The notes below the pieces were generated by a model. The model was given only the letters and a program-made list of their open reading frames with translations. It made no database searches and was not told the DNA's origin. Below, piece after piece: positions 36,399-45,433 of a stretch of 64,000 nucleotides of DNA. A program made the position numbers and the translations under genes. The first letter of the stretch is position 1, and each line of letters starts with the position of its first letter. This DNA comes from Ralstonia sp. RRA (GTDB lineage Bacteria > Pseudomonadota > Gammaproteobacteria > Burkholderiales > Burkholderiaceae), in NCBI RefSeq assembly GCF_037023145.1, contig NZ_CP146092.1:496001-560000 (forward strand), read 5' to 3'.

Positions 36399-37547
36399 GT
36401 GACCTCCAGCACCAGCAGCCTTGATGCACTCGACACGCCCGCCGCGTTGATCGACCTGCCGCGCATGCAGCACAACATCACGCGCATGCAGCAGCGCATG
36501 AACGCGCTGGGCGTGACATTCCGCCCGCATGTGAAGACCACCAAGTGCCTCGACGTGGTGCGTGCGCAGGTGGCGGCCGGCGCGCAGGGCATTACCGTAT
36601 CCACGTTGAAAGAGGCCGAGGCGTTCTTTGCTGCTGGCATCACCGACATCCTGTATGCCGTGGGCATCGTTGCCACCAAGCTGCCGCGTGCGATGGCGCT
36701 GCACCGCCAGGGCTGCAGCCTCAAGCTCGTGGTGGACAACGTGGAGGCCGCCAACGCCGTGGTCGAGCACTACCGCACGCATGGCGAGCGCTGCGAGGTG
36801 TGGATCGAAGTCGACACCGACGGCCACCGCTCCGGCATTACGCCCGAGCAGGATGCGCTACTGGAGGTGGGGCGGATCCTGCAAGCAGGTGGCATCGAGG
36901 TGGGCGGCGTGATGACGCACGCCGGCTCCAGCTACGACTTGCATGACCAGGCTGCGCTTGCTGCGCTGGCCGAGCAGGAGCGTGCCGGTTGCGTGCGCGC
37001 CGCGCAGCGTTTGCGTGAGGCGGGCATTCCGTGTGCTGCAGTCAGCGTTGGCTCTACACCGACGGCGCTGGCGACGGCGCACCTGGAAGGCGTGACCGAA
37101 GTGCGCGCAGGTGTCTACGTGTTCTTCGATCTGGTCATGCACAACGTGGGCGTGTGCAAGATCGACGAGATTGCCCTGAGTGTGCTGACCACCGTGATCG
37201 GCCATCAAGCGGACAAGGGCTGGGGGATCGTGGATGCGGGCTGGATGGCGATGAGCCGTGACCGTGGCACGGCCAAGCAGTCGCACGACTTCGGCTACGG
37301 GCAGCCTTGCGCGCTCGATGGCACGCCGTTCGACGGGCTCACGTTGATTGGCGCGAACCAGGAGCACGGCATCCTTGCCGCGAGTGACGGCTCGGTTCGC
37401 GACGATCTTGCTGCGCGCTTCCCGGTCGGGACGAAGCTGCGCATCCTGCCGAACCATGCGTGCGCAACGGGTGCACAATTTCCCGAGTATCACGCAGTGT
37501 CGTCACGTGGCGGGGTGGAGGTGTGGGGGCGATTTCACGGCTGGTGA
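36399..37547 (+). CDS. PLP-dependent D-serine dehydratase/D-threonine aldolase-like protein
   Basis: 382 residues from GTG 36399, AAGGA upstream. Alanine-racemase-type N-terminal barrel with PLP lysine in RPHVKTTKC, followed by SVGSTPTALATAHLEGVTEVRAGVYVFFD and the C-terminal dehydratase-like domain with metal-binding PNHACATGAQFPEY. This pattern matches DSD1-type D-serine dehydratases, D-threonine aldolases and D-threo-3-hydroxyaspartate dehydratases, which cannot be separated here. Acts on D-amino acids in the cytoplasm. Its 3' end overlaps the convergent LysR gene by 13 bp. Confidence 0.88.
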   Translation: MTSSTSSLDALDTPAALIDLPRMQHNITRMQQRMNALGVTFRPHVKTTKCLDVVRAQVAAGAQGITVSTLKEAEAFFAAGITDILYAVGIVATKLPRAMALHRQGCSLKLVVDNVEAANAVVEHYRTHGERCEVWIEVDTDGHRSGITPEQDALLEVGRILQAGGIEVGGVMTHAGSSYDLHDQAALAALAEQERAGCVRAAQRLREAGIPCAAVSVGSTPTALATAHLEGVTEVRAGVYVFFDLVMHNVGVCKIDEIALSVLTTVIGHQADKGWGIVDAGWMAMSRDRGTAKQSHDFGYGQPCALDGTPFDGLTLIGANQEHGILAASDGSVRDDLAARFPVGTKLRILPNHACATGAQFPEYHAVSSRGGVEVWGRFHGW

Positions 37548-38530
37548 GGCGCGTCAGGGCCGCCGCCAGGCCCAGGCGGCTCGCCTTGCAGCGCGCCCAA
37601 TGCTGGCCACGGCCGTCCTGCCAGTGCCACATCCAGGCACGCTTGCGCCGCCGCCGAGAGCGTGCGCCCCTTCAGCGTGGCGATATAGACGCCGTCGTGC
37701 AAAACGGGATTCACCAAGGGCCGGAAGGTCAGCCATTGCGGGTCCAATGTCTGTGCCACGTGGGACGGACAGATTGCCAAACCGAGCCCGGCCTGAGCCA
37801 GGCCAAGCGCGGTCCCCATGTAGGCGACCTCGTACTCGGGCGTACAGGTCATGCCAGCGTTCATCAGCGACTGCAAAACGAACTGGCGAAACGCGCTTTC
37901 GCGGCTCAACAGAATCAATGCCTCTTGCGCCAACTGTGTCCACTCGACATGCGCCGTTTGTGCCAGCGCATGCTGCGCGTGCATGACAACACCAACCCGA
38001 CTACCCTCGACCAGCGTGAGAGAAACATCGTGATCGACGAGCCCGAAATTGCCGATGGCGAGATCGGCCTCGCCAGAGCGAAGGCTCTGGATATTGTCGA
38101 TCGCCAACCTGTCTCGGATCACGACCCGCACGCCAGGAAACTGTTTGCGCATCTCGGCGCAGAGACTCGGCATGAAGCTGGTGGCCAGCATTGGCGTTAC
38201 CGCCACCGTCACGCTGCCTTTGCGCTTCAGGTTCATATCCCGCACGGTCGCCAGTCCGGTGTCCAGATCGGCCAGCACACGCTCCGCTACCGGCAGGAAA
38301 TCGCGCCCGACGGCGGTGATGTCCATGCTTCGCGTTGTGCGGTCGAAGAGTCGAGCACCCACCTGCGCCTCCAGATCACGCAGGAGCGCACTGAGCGCGG
38401 ATTGCGTCAGATGTAGCTGCCTGCCGGCAACCGTGAAGCTCCCTGCCTTTGCCAGTGCCACAAAGCCTCGCAACTGTCGCAGCGTGACATTGGCCCGCGC
38501 CGATTCCGGAATCGTCGGATGGTCACTCAT
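37535..38530 (-). CDS. LysR-family transcriptional regulator
   Basis: 331 residues. Helix-turn-helix VTLRQLRGFVALAKAGSFTVAGRQLHLTQSALSALLRDLEAQVGARLFDRTTRS, then the effector domain. It starts 2 bp after the aspartate dehydrogenase gene ends on the same strand, which suggests a nadX-lysR unit. The C-terminal tail is Gly/Pro-rich (GEPPGPGGGPDAPHQP). Confidence 0.92.
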   Translation of the reverse strand: MSDHPTIPESARANVTLRQLRGFVALAKAGSFTVAGRQLHLTQSALSALLRDLEAQVGARLFDRTTRSMDITAVGRDFLPVAERVLADLDTGLATVRDMNLKRKGSVTVAVTPMLATSFMPSLCAEMRKQFPGVRVVIRDRLAIDNIQSLRSGEADLAIGNFGLVDHDVSLTLVEGSRVGVVMHAQHALAQTAHVEWTQLAQEALILLSRESAFRQFVLQSLMNAGMTCTPEYEVAYMGTALGLAQAGLGLAICPSHVAQTLDPQWLTFRPLVNPVLHDGVYIATLKGRTLSAAAQACLDVALAGRPWPALGALQGEPPGPGGGPDAPHQP

Positions 38531-38532
38531 GA

Positions 38533-39384
38533 TCAGAAAGCGACGGCGGCGCGTAGGTTGAGCAATTGGCGGACAAGGCTGAATGCAGTGACCATGGATG
38601 TCTTGGGGTTCGTCAATGAAGGTTGGCCATCGATGCGAATCGAAATGTGGCCATTCTCGCCTTCGGCTTCAATTTCGTGGACATTGTGATGCGCTACGGG
38701 GTCTGCGATCAGCTCAACGCGCGTACCTTCGAAGCCCAGGGTGGCCAGCGCGATGGTGGCGGCAACGTTTGCATTCCTGGGGTACGCAAGTGCTGCCTCG
38801 CGGGCACTGCCATTGAAGATGACAGTGGCTTCGGTCAGCTCGCTCAGATTCACGACCGTTTCCGCTGCGGTTTCGCGCCACGCCACAAGGGGTTTTCGCG
38901 CACGGTATTGAACCCGGCGGAGTCCGGCACATCGGGCAGCAGCAAGGATGTCGAGGCCGCCGATGGCGCCAGCAGCCAATCGCAACTGACTGCCACTGTC
39001 CGCCGCAGCGCGCGACAAGCGCGCATAACGTTCGGCATCCGCAAGCGAACCCACGGAGACAAGAAGCAGGTCATGTCCTGTTCGCAGGATCTTCTCGCCG
39101 TAAGCGTCCACCGCCTGATGGCCCGCGCATTCAACAACGATGTCCGGCACGCTGTCCAGCAACTGATCGAGCGAGGTGCACAAAGTCGGCCCTCCCGAAG
39201 CGGGCGACGCCGAGTTCGCAGCGGCCCTGCCGGCATGCACGAGCGCACCACAGACCTCGATCTCCGGCCGCCATAGTTGAAGCTGTCGATACAACTCCGC
39301 TCCGATGGCGCCCAGACCGATCAAGGCGATTCGCAATGGGTAGCGGGAACAGGCGTGGTGTTTCACGGCGGTGCTGCTTGTCAT
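38533..39384 (-). CDS. nadX: L-aspartate dehydrogenase
   Basis: 283 residues from ATG 39384 (MTSSTAVKHHACSRYPLRIALIGLGAIG); the longer frame runs into gene remnants and is rejected. Rossmann motif GLGAIG, VVECAGHQAVDAYG, AAGAIGGLDILAAAR and YPRNANVAATIALATLGFEGTRVELIADP are the standard AspDH signatures, including the catalytic His in VAHHNVHEIEAEG. Oxidises aspartate to iminoaspartate with NAD(P), feeding NAD synthesis or aspartate catabolism. Coupled closely to the downstream LysR gene. Confidence 0.92.
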   Translation of the reverse strand: MTSSTAVKHHACSRYPLRIALIGLGAIGAELYRQLQLWRPEIEVCGALVHAGRAAANSASPASGGPTLCTSLDQLLDSVPDIVVECAGHQAVDAYGEKILRTGHDLLLVSVGSLADAERYARLSRAAADSGSQLRLAAGAIGGLDILAAARCAGLRRVQYRARKPLVAWRETAAETVVNLSELTEATVIFNGSAREAALAYPRNANVAATIALATLGFEGTRVELIADPVAHHNVHEIEAEGENGHISIRIDGQPSLTNPKTSMVTAFSLVRQLLNLRAAVAF

Positions 39385-39506
39385 GTCGACATGGAGAGTC
39401 CAGTGAATGAAGGCTCCAATTAGATGCCCAATGCCGTACCCGCTACAAACGAGGAGTTTTACTGGATTGATGACTTGCCTTGCTGAATCGCCGGGCGAAC
39501 GCCATG

Positions 39507-39628
39507 TCACTGACTTTCGACTGCGCCGGTCGAGAGGGCGAACCCCTCGTCCAACCATCCGGTCACACCGCCCGACATGATCTTGACCGGGCGTCCAAGC
39601 CTCGCCAGCCGAAGCGCACCGCTCGCAG
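39507..39628 (-). pseudogene. rhodanese-domain C-terminal fragment
   Basis: About 40 codons on the minus strand read ALRLARLGRPVKIMSGGVTGW then LDEGFALSTG, the C-terminal end of a single-domain rhodanese (helix, then GG..GW...G.L). The N-terminal half with the catalytic cysteine is absent; the homology stops near 39628, where an AraC-type fragment begins on the other strand. A decayed remnant. Confidence 0.6.
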
Positions 39629-39819
39629 CAACGCGACTGGAAGAAGCCAAGCGTCTGCTGGAACTGACTGCCCTGCCCATCGAAACCATTGCCCTTCAGG
39701 CGGGCTTTGGCAGCGTGCAGGTCTTGCGGAGTCATTTTCGCAAGACGTTGAGACTGTCACCTAGGGAGTACCGTGCGTCGTTTGCGCCACCGTCCGCGCG
39801 GGCACAAGCGTCGCGATAG
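39628..39819 (+). pseudogene. AraC/GlxA-family regulator C-terminal fragment
   Basis: About 63 codons encode RLEEAKRLLELTALPIETIA, then LQAGFGSVQVLRSHFRKTLRLSPREYRASF, the second half of an AraC-type double helix-turn-helix. The effector domain and first helix-turn-helix are missing, and sequence upstream in this frame has no resemblance. A truncated relic rather than a functional gene, abutting a rhodanese remnant. Confidence 0.7.
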
Positions 39820-39872
39820 CGGTCAGCGATCCATGAACGATATCTGTCATTGGCCGGCGTTCGTTGCCACCG

Positions 39873-40445
39873 CTATCCGCCCGTCACTTGCGTCGTTGCC
39901 CCTTCTTCCGTCGCGCTGCGCAGAAGCTCCAGTTGCCGGCCCGCAATATCGGGCCGGTAGTGCCGCGAGGAAGGATTCATGAACCCATGGTGCGTGTTTT
40001 CAATGACGGAGCATGCGACTCCGGGGCCGGCAATCGACGCAGCAACAGACGCAGGGGAAAACGACGGCTCATGCTCTGCAAAGACGACCGTCGCCGGGCA
40101 TCGAGGAATCAACCCGACAGCGTCGCGGATGCGGGAACCGTAGTACAGAAATGCTCGACTTTGCACGTGGCACCGCTGGCTCGCGATGTAACGCCATAGG
40201 CTCGTCGCCCCCACACTGAATCCGATCAGAAAGGCGGGTTGGTCTTCAACGACATCCGCAATCTTTTGCGCATACGAGCGCAGGCCATTCTTCGCGTGGA
40301 ATGCATGAACAGCGTCTTCTTCGCTCGCAAATGGGCAACCGTCTTCGAGCCACGGCGACAGGATGACGGGATCGCCAAGCACGGCGAGTAACGACCGCAA
40401 CGACGCGTTGATGCCATGAATGTCTGAGGCGACGACGATTTTCAT
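39873..40445 (-). CDS. alpha/beta-hydrolase, dienelactone-hydrolase-like
   Basis: 190 residues from ATG 40445. The nucleophile position is IGFSVGATSLW (G-x-S-x-G), a likely acid residue lies in TVVFAEHEPSFSP, and HHGFMNP supplies the histidine, the order found in dienelactone-hydrolase-type proteins. Shorter than typical (about 230), with MKIVVASDIHGINASLRSLL at the start. Substrate unknown. The stop lies 54 bp from the AraC remnant. Confidence 0.65.
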   Translation of the reverse strand: MKIVVASDIHGINASLRSLLAVLGDPVILSPWLEDGCPFASEEDAVHAFHAKNGLRSYAQKIADVVEDQPAFLIGFSVGATSLWRYIASQRCHVQSRAFLYYGSRIRDAVGLIPRCPATVVFAEHEPSFSPASVAASIAGPGVACSVIENTHHGFMNPSSRHYRPDIAGRQLELLRSATEEGATTQVTGG

Positions 40446-40490
40446 ACGGATGGTGATGTTTGCGAGGGGTTGGCTGGGCGCCAGAAACGC

Positions 40491-40525
40491 AAAAACCCGC
40501 GAGGCTCATCGCCACGCGGGTTTTT
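40491..40525. terminator. terminator downstream of tRNA-Leu
   Basis: AAAAACCCGCG pairs with CGCGGGTTTTT around a 13-base loop, giving T runs in both directions; it lies 31 bp after the tRNA end and can also bound the hydrolase promoter. Confidence 0.85.
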
Positions 40526-40555
40526 GGTCGTCCTCGAACAGCTGAGGACTGTGTT

Positions 40556-40640
<85 letters not shown>

Positions 40641-40831
40641 TAGGTGAGCGGCGCATTTTACAGACCCTCGTGAAATTTGCAAGCCTTTCTTGAGCGAAAG
40701 GGATTTCGCCCCGCCAGGCGCGCGAGCGTTACAGCCGTTACGCGTGTGGCAGCCCATGAAACGGCGGCACCGCTGCTACGCTGCCGCGCAGTTTTCCGCA
40801 GTCCATTCTTTCCCCTTCTCGAGGTTGTTCG

Positions 40832-41671
40832 ATGATGAAACTCCGTCACGCCGCGACCGGCGCCCTGCTGGCCGCGCTTGCCACCTTTGCCCATGCCGAG
40901 CGCACGATCTGCACGATCGTTGCCGATGCCGCCACCGGCAAGGTCGTTCTGCACGAGGGCCAGTGCGCCGAACGTGTCACGCCCGCGTCCACCTTCAAGC
41001 TGGCGCTGGCCGTCATGGGTTACGACCACGGTTTCCTGAAAGACGAGCACGCCCCCATCGAGCACATGAAGGCTGGCGACCCCGATTGGGGTGGCGAGGC
41101 CTGGCACCAGCCCATCGACCCCAGGCTGTGGCTCAAGTACTCCGTGGTCTGGTATTCGCAGCGCATCACGCATGCGATGGGTGCGCAGACGTTGCATGCG
41201 TATCTGCGCAAGTTCGACTACGGCAACATGGACGCGAGCGGCGACCCCGGCAAGAACAACGGCCTGGACCGCTCGTGGATCACCTCGTCGCTGAAGATCT
41301 CGCCAGAGGAGCAGGTGAGCTTCATGCGCAAGATCGTCAATCGCCAATTGCCGGTGTCTGCGCATACGTACGAGATGGTGGACCGTACGGTGCAGAGCTG
41401 GCCGGTGCCGGGTGGCTGGACTGTGCAGGGCAAAACGGGCACTGCTGGGCCGGGCCCCGGCAATACGTCGCCTGATGGCACGTGGGATCAGGCGCACGCT
41501 TACGGCTGGTTTGTCGGCTGGGCGAAGAAGGGCACGGGTGACGACAGTCGGACCTACGTGTTTGCAAACCTGATCCAGGACAACAAGGTTGAACCGACAT
41601 CGGGAGGCCTGCGCTCGCGCGATGCACTGCTGGCACGCCTGCCGCAACTACTAGCCTTTCCGCGCCACTGA
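40832..41671 (+). CDS. blaOXA: class D beta-lactamase, OXA-22-like
   Basis: 279 residues with a signal peptide (MMKLRHAATGALLAALATFAHA). Active-site motifs are intact: STFK at 53-56 with the catalytic serine, SVV in LKYSVVWYS, YGN, WITSSL and KTGT in VQGKTGTAGP. From memory, the sequence is very close to OXA-22, an inducible chromosomal oxacillinase of Ralstonia pickettii. Hydrolyses penicillins and some cephalosporins in the periplasm. No regulator is adjacent; a tRNA-Leu gene lies upstream on the other strand. The allele cannot be assigned without alignment. Confidence 0.93.
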   Translation: MMKLRHAATGALLAALATFAHAERTICTIVADAATGKVVLHEGQCAERVTPASTFKLALAVMGYDHGFLKDEHAPIEHMKAGDPDWGGEAWHQPIDPRLWLKYSVVWYSQRITHAMGAQTLHAYLRKFDYGNMDASGDPGKNNGLDRSWITSSLKISPEEQVSFMRKIVNRQLPVSAHTYEMVDRTVQSWPVPGGWTVQGKTGTAGPGPGNTSPDGTWDQAHAYGWFVGWAKKGTGDDSRTYVFANLIQDNKVEPTSGGLRSRDALLARLPQLLAFPRH

Positions 41672-41680
41672 ACTGCGGGG

Positions 41681-42406
41681 TCACGCATGACGGTGCTCGG
41701 CCTCGCTGCGCACCGTTGCTTCATCCAAGCCCAGGCGCTGGTGCAGCTCCTGCCAGCCTTTGGGGGTGACCAGCACCGCACGTGAGTTGCGCGAGCGCAG
41801 CATCCAGCCTGCGTCACACAGCCGATGCAGGAACTGCACGCCCAGCGGCCCCGCCAGGTGATGCGTGCGCTCGGTCCAATCCAGGCATTGCCGCGCCAGC
41901 CCACGCCGGGTTGGGCGGATGCCGCGCACGTCGAGCCCCATGTCGCCAAACCAAATCACGCCCGCTGTGCTGATCTCGTATTGCTTGTCGGGCAGCGGCA
42001 GCAGATAGCCGTGTGACTGCAGCGCTTGTGTGACGGCCACGCCAACTTGACCGGCAAGATGGTCGTAGCAACAGCGGCAAAAGCCCAGTTCGCGTGCCTT
42101 GGGGCTGGGCGCCGTACGCCGCACGGCTGCCGCGGGTGTGATGGCGGCAAGGTGCTCCAGCGCCTGCGCCACGTGCCCGCCAGCCAGCCGGAAGTACCGG
42201 TGCCGCCCTTCCGTTTCCACCGCCAGCAGGCCGCCGTCGAGCAGCTTGGCCAGGTGCGTGCTGGCCGTCTGCGCAGTGACGCCGGCGGCATGCGCCAGTT
42301 CGCCCGCTGGTAGCGCGCGCCCGTCGAGCAGTGCTGTGAGCATGGCGGCGCGTGCTGGGTCGGCGATCAGGAAGGCCGTGCCGGAAAAGCTGTTCAGATG
42401 CGACAT
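41681..42406 (-). CDS. ArsR-family transcriptional regulator with long C-terminal domain
   Basis: 241 residues. Winged helix at 10-90 (IADPARAAMLTALLDGRALPAGELAHAAGVTAQTASTHLAKLLDGGLLAVETEGRHRYFRL), then a C-terminal part with CRCCYDHLAGQVGVAVTQAL, possibly a metal- or thiol-sensing cluster, and a conserved DWTERTHHLAGPLG stretch. Divergent from an MFS efflux gene, of which it is the likely repressor. Confidence 0.9.
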   Translation of the reverse strand: MSHLNSFSGTAFLIADPARAAMLTALLDGRALPAGELAHAAGVTAQTASTHLAKLLDGGLLAVETEGRHRYFRLAGGHVAQALEHLAAITPAAAVRRTAPSPKARELGFCRCCYDHLAGQVGVAVTQALQSHGYLLPLPDKQYEISTAGVIWFGDMGLDVRGIRPTRRGLARQCLDWTERTHHLAGPLGVQFLHRLCDAGWMLRSRNSRAVLVTPKGWQELHQRLGLDEATVRSEAEHRHA

Positions 42407-42533
42407 GTCGGACTCCTCGAGTTGCGTCCATTCTATGGAGGCCCGTGCCGCGATGCTTCGACACGCGTCGAAACGTCGTGCGGGGTGCCGGCACTACGCT
42501 GGGGCCATCGTTTCCCTTGGATGGAGCCCGAAG

Positions 42534-43910
42534 ATGGATGGCATGACGCTGCAGCATGTGCACCCGAACGCCGTGCAGCGCAAACGGCTGGTGCTGTGCG
42601 TGTTGTCGATGGCCGTGCTGGTCGCGCAGATCGACACCGCCGTGGTCAACCTGGCCGTGCGCCCGATCGGCCAGTTCTTTCATGCGGGTGTTGGCCCGCT
42701 GCAGTGGGTGATCGACGCCTACAACCTTGCCTACGCCACGCTGCTGCTCACCGGCGGCTTGCTGGCCGACCTGTATGGGCGGCGCCGTGCGTTCGTATCG
42801 GGAGCGGTGGTGTTTTCTGTGGCTTCCGTGCTGTGTGCGCTGGCGCCGTCCATCAACTGGCTGATTGGCGCACGGGCACTGGCCGGGTTGGGGGCATCGC
42901 TGATGCTGCCGGCGTCATTGGCGATCCTGCGGGTGGTGTGGCGTGACCCGGTTGAGCGCGGGCACGCACTGGGTGTCTGGGCCGCGTGCAATGGCCTGGC
43001 CATGACGATCGGCCCGACGGTGGGCGGCTTGCTCGTCACGCACTTCGGCTGGAGTTCGGTGTTCTGGGTGGTGGTGCCGGCGAGCGTGGCTGCCATGGTG
43101 CTGGCCCTGCGCGTAGTGCCGGAATCGTCGGATGCCACGCGCCGCCGCTTCGATGCATTGGCGCAAGTGCTGGGCGCCATCGTGCTCGGCGGCTTGGCGT
43201 TGGCCGCCATTGAAGCGCATCAGGACTGGCGCTTGGCTGTCTGCGTGCTGGCGGTGGCCCTCGGTGCGCTTGTGTGGTTCATCCATGTTGAAGCGCGTCA
43301 TGGCAGTGCGGCGCTGGTGCCGCTGGATCTCTTTCGCATCCGTGACTTCCGGGGCGCCGTGGTCGCGACGGCAGGCATGACCTTCGGCATGTACGGCGCG
43401 CTCTTCCTGCTGCCGTTGATGTGGCAAAGCACCGGGCGCTTGAGCGTGACCGGCGCGGGTATCGCGCTAATGCCGATGGCGGTGGTGTTCATGGTGGTGT
43501 CGCCCACGTCGGGCGTGGTGGTACGTCGCTTTGGCGCGCGGTTTGCGATGGCCGGCGGCGTGGGCATCATCGCGCTGGGTTTGCTCGCGCTGGGCGGGTT
43601 TGCGGGTGACGCATCCATCGTGCCGACGGCCATCGGGCTGGCGCTGACCGGGCTGGGCATGGGCTTTGCCACCGGGCCATTGATGAACACTGCCGTGGGG
43701 GCGGTCGGGCCGGAGCGTTCCGGCACGGCCTCTGCGCTCGTCAACGTTGCACGCATGAGTGGCGCGACACTGGGCGTGGCGATTCTGGGTGCGGTGTACG
43801 CCGTGAGCGGTGGTGGTGCGCAGGGCTTGCGCATGGCGATGCTGGGTGGGGGCATGGTGCAGCTTGTTTGCGCCGCCGTGGCCTGGCTGCACGGTGCCGC
43901 GCGCCGCTGA
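42534..43910 (+). CDS. MFS drug-efflux transporter, EmrB/QacA (DHA2) type
   Basis: 458 residues from ATG 42534 (GGAG eight bases upstream), with about 14 membrane segments. Motif A is LLADLYGRRRAFVSG, motif C-like GPTVGGLLVTHFGW and motif D1 LVAQIDTAVVNLAVRPIGQFF, the DHA2 signature. Proton-driven export of drugs or toxic compounds across the inner membrane. Paired with the divergent ArsR-type regulator. Substrates unknown. Confidence 0.9.
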   Translation: MDGMTLQHVHPNAVQRKRLVLCVLSMAVLVAQIDTAVVNLAVRPIGQFFHAGVGPLQWVIDAYNLAYATLLLTGGLLADLYGRRRAFVSGAVVFSVASVLCALAPSINWLIGARALAGLGASLMLPASLAILRVVWRDPVERGHALGVWAACNGLAMTIGPTVGGLLVTHFGWSSVFWVVVPASVAAMVLALRVVPESSDATRRRFDALAQVLGAIVLGGLALAAIEAHQDWRLAVCVLAVALGALVWFIHVEARHGSAALVPLDLFRIRDFRGAVVATAGMTFGMYGALFLLPLMWQSTGRLSVTGAGIALMPMAVVFMVVSPTSGVVVRRFGARFAMAGGVGIIALGLLALGGFAGDASIVPTAIGLALTGLGMGFATGPLMNTAVGAVGPERSGTASALVNVARMSGATLGVAILGAVYAVSGGGAQGLRMAMLGGGMVQLVCAAVAWLHGAARR

Positions 43911-44008
43911 GCATTGCGCTGGCGCATGCACGCTTTGCAGCGTCGCGCATTCTCGCGGCGCGGTTGCAGCTCTACAGTCTGGCGGACATCCGCACTCGGG
44001 AGCCGCCC

Positions 44009-44698
44009 GTGCCATTGCAACTCACCCTCGTCAGCCATCCGCTGTGCCCATACGTGCAGCGCGCCGCCATCGTCCTGCGCGAGAAAGGCGTGCCGTTCAC
44101 GCGTCGCGACATCGACCTCGCAGACAAGCCCGACTGGTTTCTGCGTATCTCGCCGCTGGGCAAGACGCCCGTGCTATTGGCGGGCGATACGCCCATCTTC
44201 GAATCCGCCGTCATCTGCGAATACCTGGATGAAGCCCAGACACGGCCCGAAGCGCCACGCCTGCACCCCGAGGCGCCGCTGGCCCGCGCGCAGCATCGTG
44301 CATGGATGGAGTTCGGTTCCGCTGTGCTGAACGGCATTGCTGCGTTCTACACCGCGCCCGATGATGCAGCGCTTGCTGCGCGTGCCCAAGACCTGCGTCG
44401 GCGCTTTACGCAACTGGAGGCCGAGTTGGGCGACGGTCCTTACTTTGATGGCGCACGCTTTTGCATGGTCGATGCCGTGTTCGGACCCGTGTTCCGCTAC
44501 TTCGACGTGTTCGACACGATTGATGCGTTTGGTGTGTTGGATGACCTGCCGAAAGTCGGTGCATGGCGCAGCGCACTAACGGTTCGACCTTCTGTGCGCG
44601 ATGCCGTGGGTGCGGACTACGCCGCGCGTCTACGCACATTCCTGCTGACGCGAGGCTCCGCATTGTCGCGACGGACGGTCGCAGGTACGGTCAATTGA
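44009..44698 (+). CDS. glutathione S-transferase
   Basis: 229 residues from GTG 44009, GGAG seven bases upstream; the longer frame overlaps the MFS gene. Thioredoxin-like N-terminal domain (LTLVSHPLCPYVQRAAIVLREKGVPFTRRDIDL, LGKTPVLL, IFESAVICEYLDE) and an all-helical C-terminal domain with FCMVDAVFGPVFRYF. The CPYVQR motif suggests an omega- or dehydroascorbate-reductase-like enzyme with a catalytic cysteine. Cytoplasmic detoxification or thiol transfer; substrate unknown. Confidence 0.9.
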   Translation: MPLQLTLVSHPLCPYVQRAAIVLREKGVPFTRRDIDLADKPDWFLRISPLGKTPVLLAGDTPIFESAVICEYLDEAQTRPEAPRLHPEAPLARAQHRAWMEFGSAVLNGIAAFYTAPDDAALAARAQDLRRRFTQLEAELGDGPYFDGARFCMVDAVFGPVFRYFDVFDTIDAFGVLDDLPKVGAWRSALTVRPSVRDAVGADYAARLRTFLLTRGSALSRRTVAGTVN

Positions 44699-44705
44699 AG
44701 CCCAC

Positions 44706-44737
44706 CAAAAAAATACCCGGCGAGGGGAATGCCGGGC
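44706..44737 (-). terminator. hairpin with T run in the minus direction
   Basis: CCCGGC (44716-44721) and GCCGGG (44731-44736) with a run of seven A on the left, which is a T run for leftward transcripts. No leftward gene is recognised to its right, so its client is unclear. Confidence 0.55.
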
Positions 44738-45433
44738 TAAGTGGGATGGGAAAGCAAGTCGGTGAAGCGACATTACAAGAGTTCTTTTATTCAGATTGAA
44801 AAAAATCTTAAAACAGGGTGTCCTTTGGAGGGATCACTCTAATTAAGCGAGCGCTTAGGAGTCTGCCAACGATTGGCCATAATCCTTTTCTGGTAAGGGT
44901 TTGTGAGAGGTCGCAAACGATTTGCGGAGAATGGATTGGGTCTAATTTTTGGCTTTGAGAATTAAAAGAACGCGTGCGAAGTTTTGCGGTTGTTGGATAA
45001 AACGGGCGTCTAAATTGGATCAAATTGAAATGCCTAAACTCAGTTGGGCGAATGTGCGGGGCGGCCATTTCTTGCATCCCCGCAATGACCTATCTGCCTG
45101 AACAGTCTTTTTACATTTGTTGAGTTTCCGTGGGTCGGGGTCGCCCACAATGCACTCCATCGACGAATCAGTGTCGCCTGCACACCCACCGGGGCCGTGC
45201 AACTGAATCGTTTGCGGGCTGGAGCCGCCATCAGAGTGGCCCGCCCGCTTGCCCGGCACCGTGATCTGCGTGCCGGTTGCCAGGCGGCAACGAACGGGGA
45301 AGTTCGTTTCCATCCATCCACCCATTGTTTTCTCGGAGCGGTGTCTGCTCCGCTGACGAAGCTTGGTGTGTCGGGTCCGGCATGGGCGCGGTATGCGGGG
45401 ATGTCGTCGGCGGCGCCGGCACGGGGAATCATT
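44738..45433. other. AT-richer intergenic region before the autotransporter gene
   Basis: About 700 bp. The first 400 bp are clearly less GC-rich than the surroundings. I find no convincing gene in either strand. It should hold the promoter of the autotransporter. Confidence 0.5.

Noticed and set aside
45197..45433. N-terminal extension of the autotransporter
   Set aside because: No ribosome site and no secretion-type sequence; the ATG at 45434 gives a standard signal peptide.
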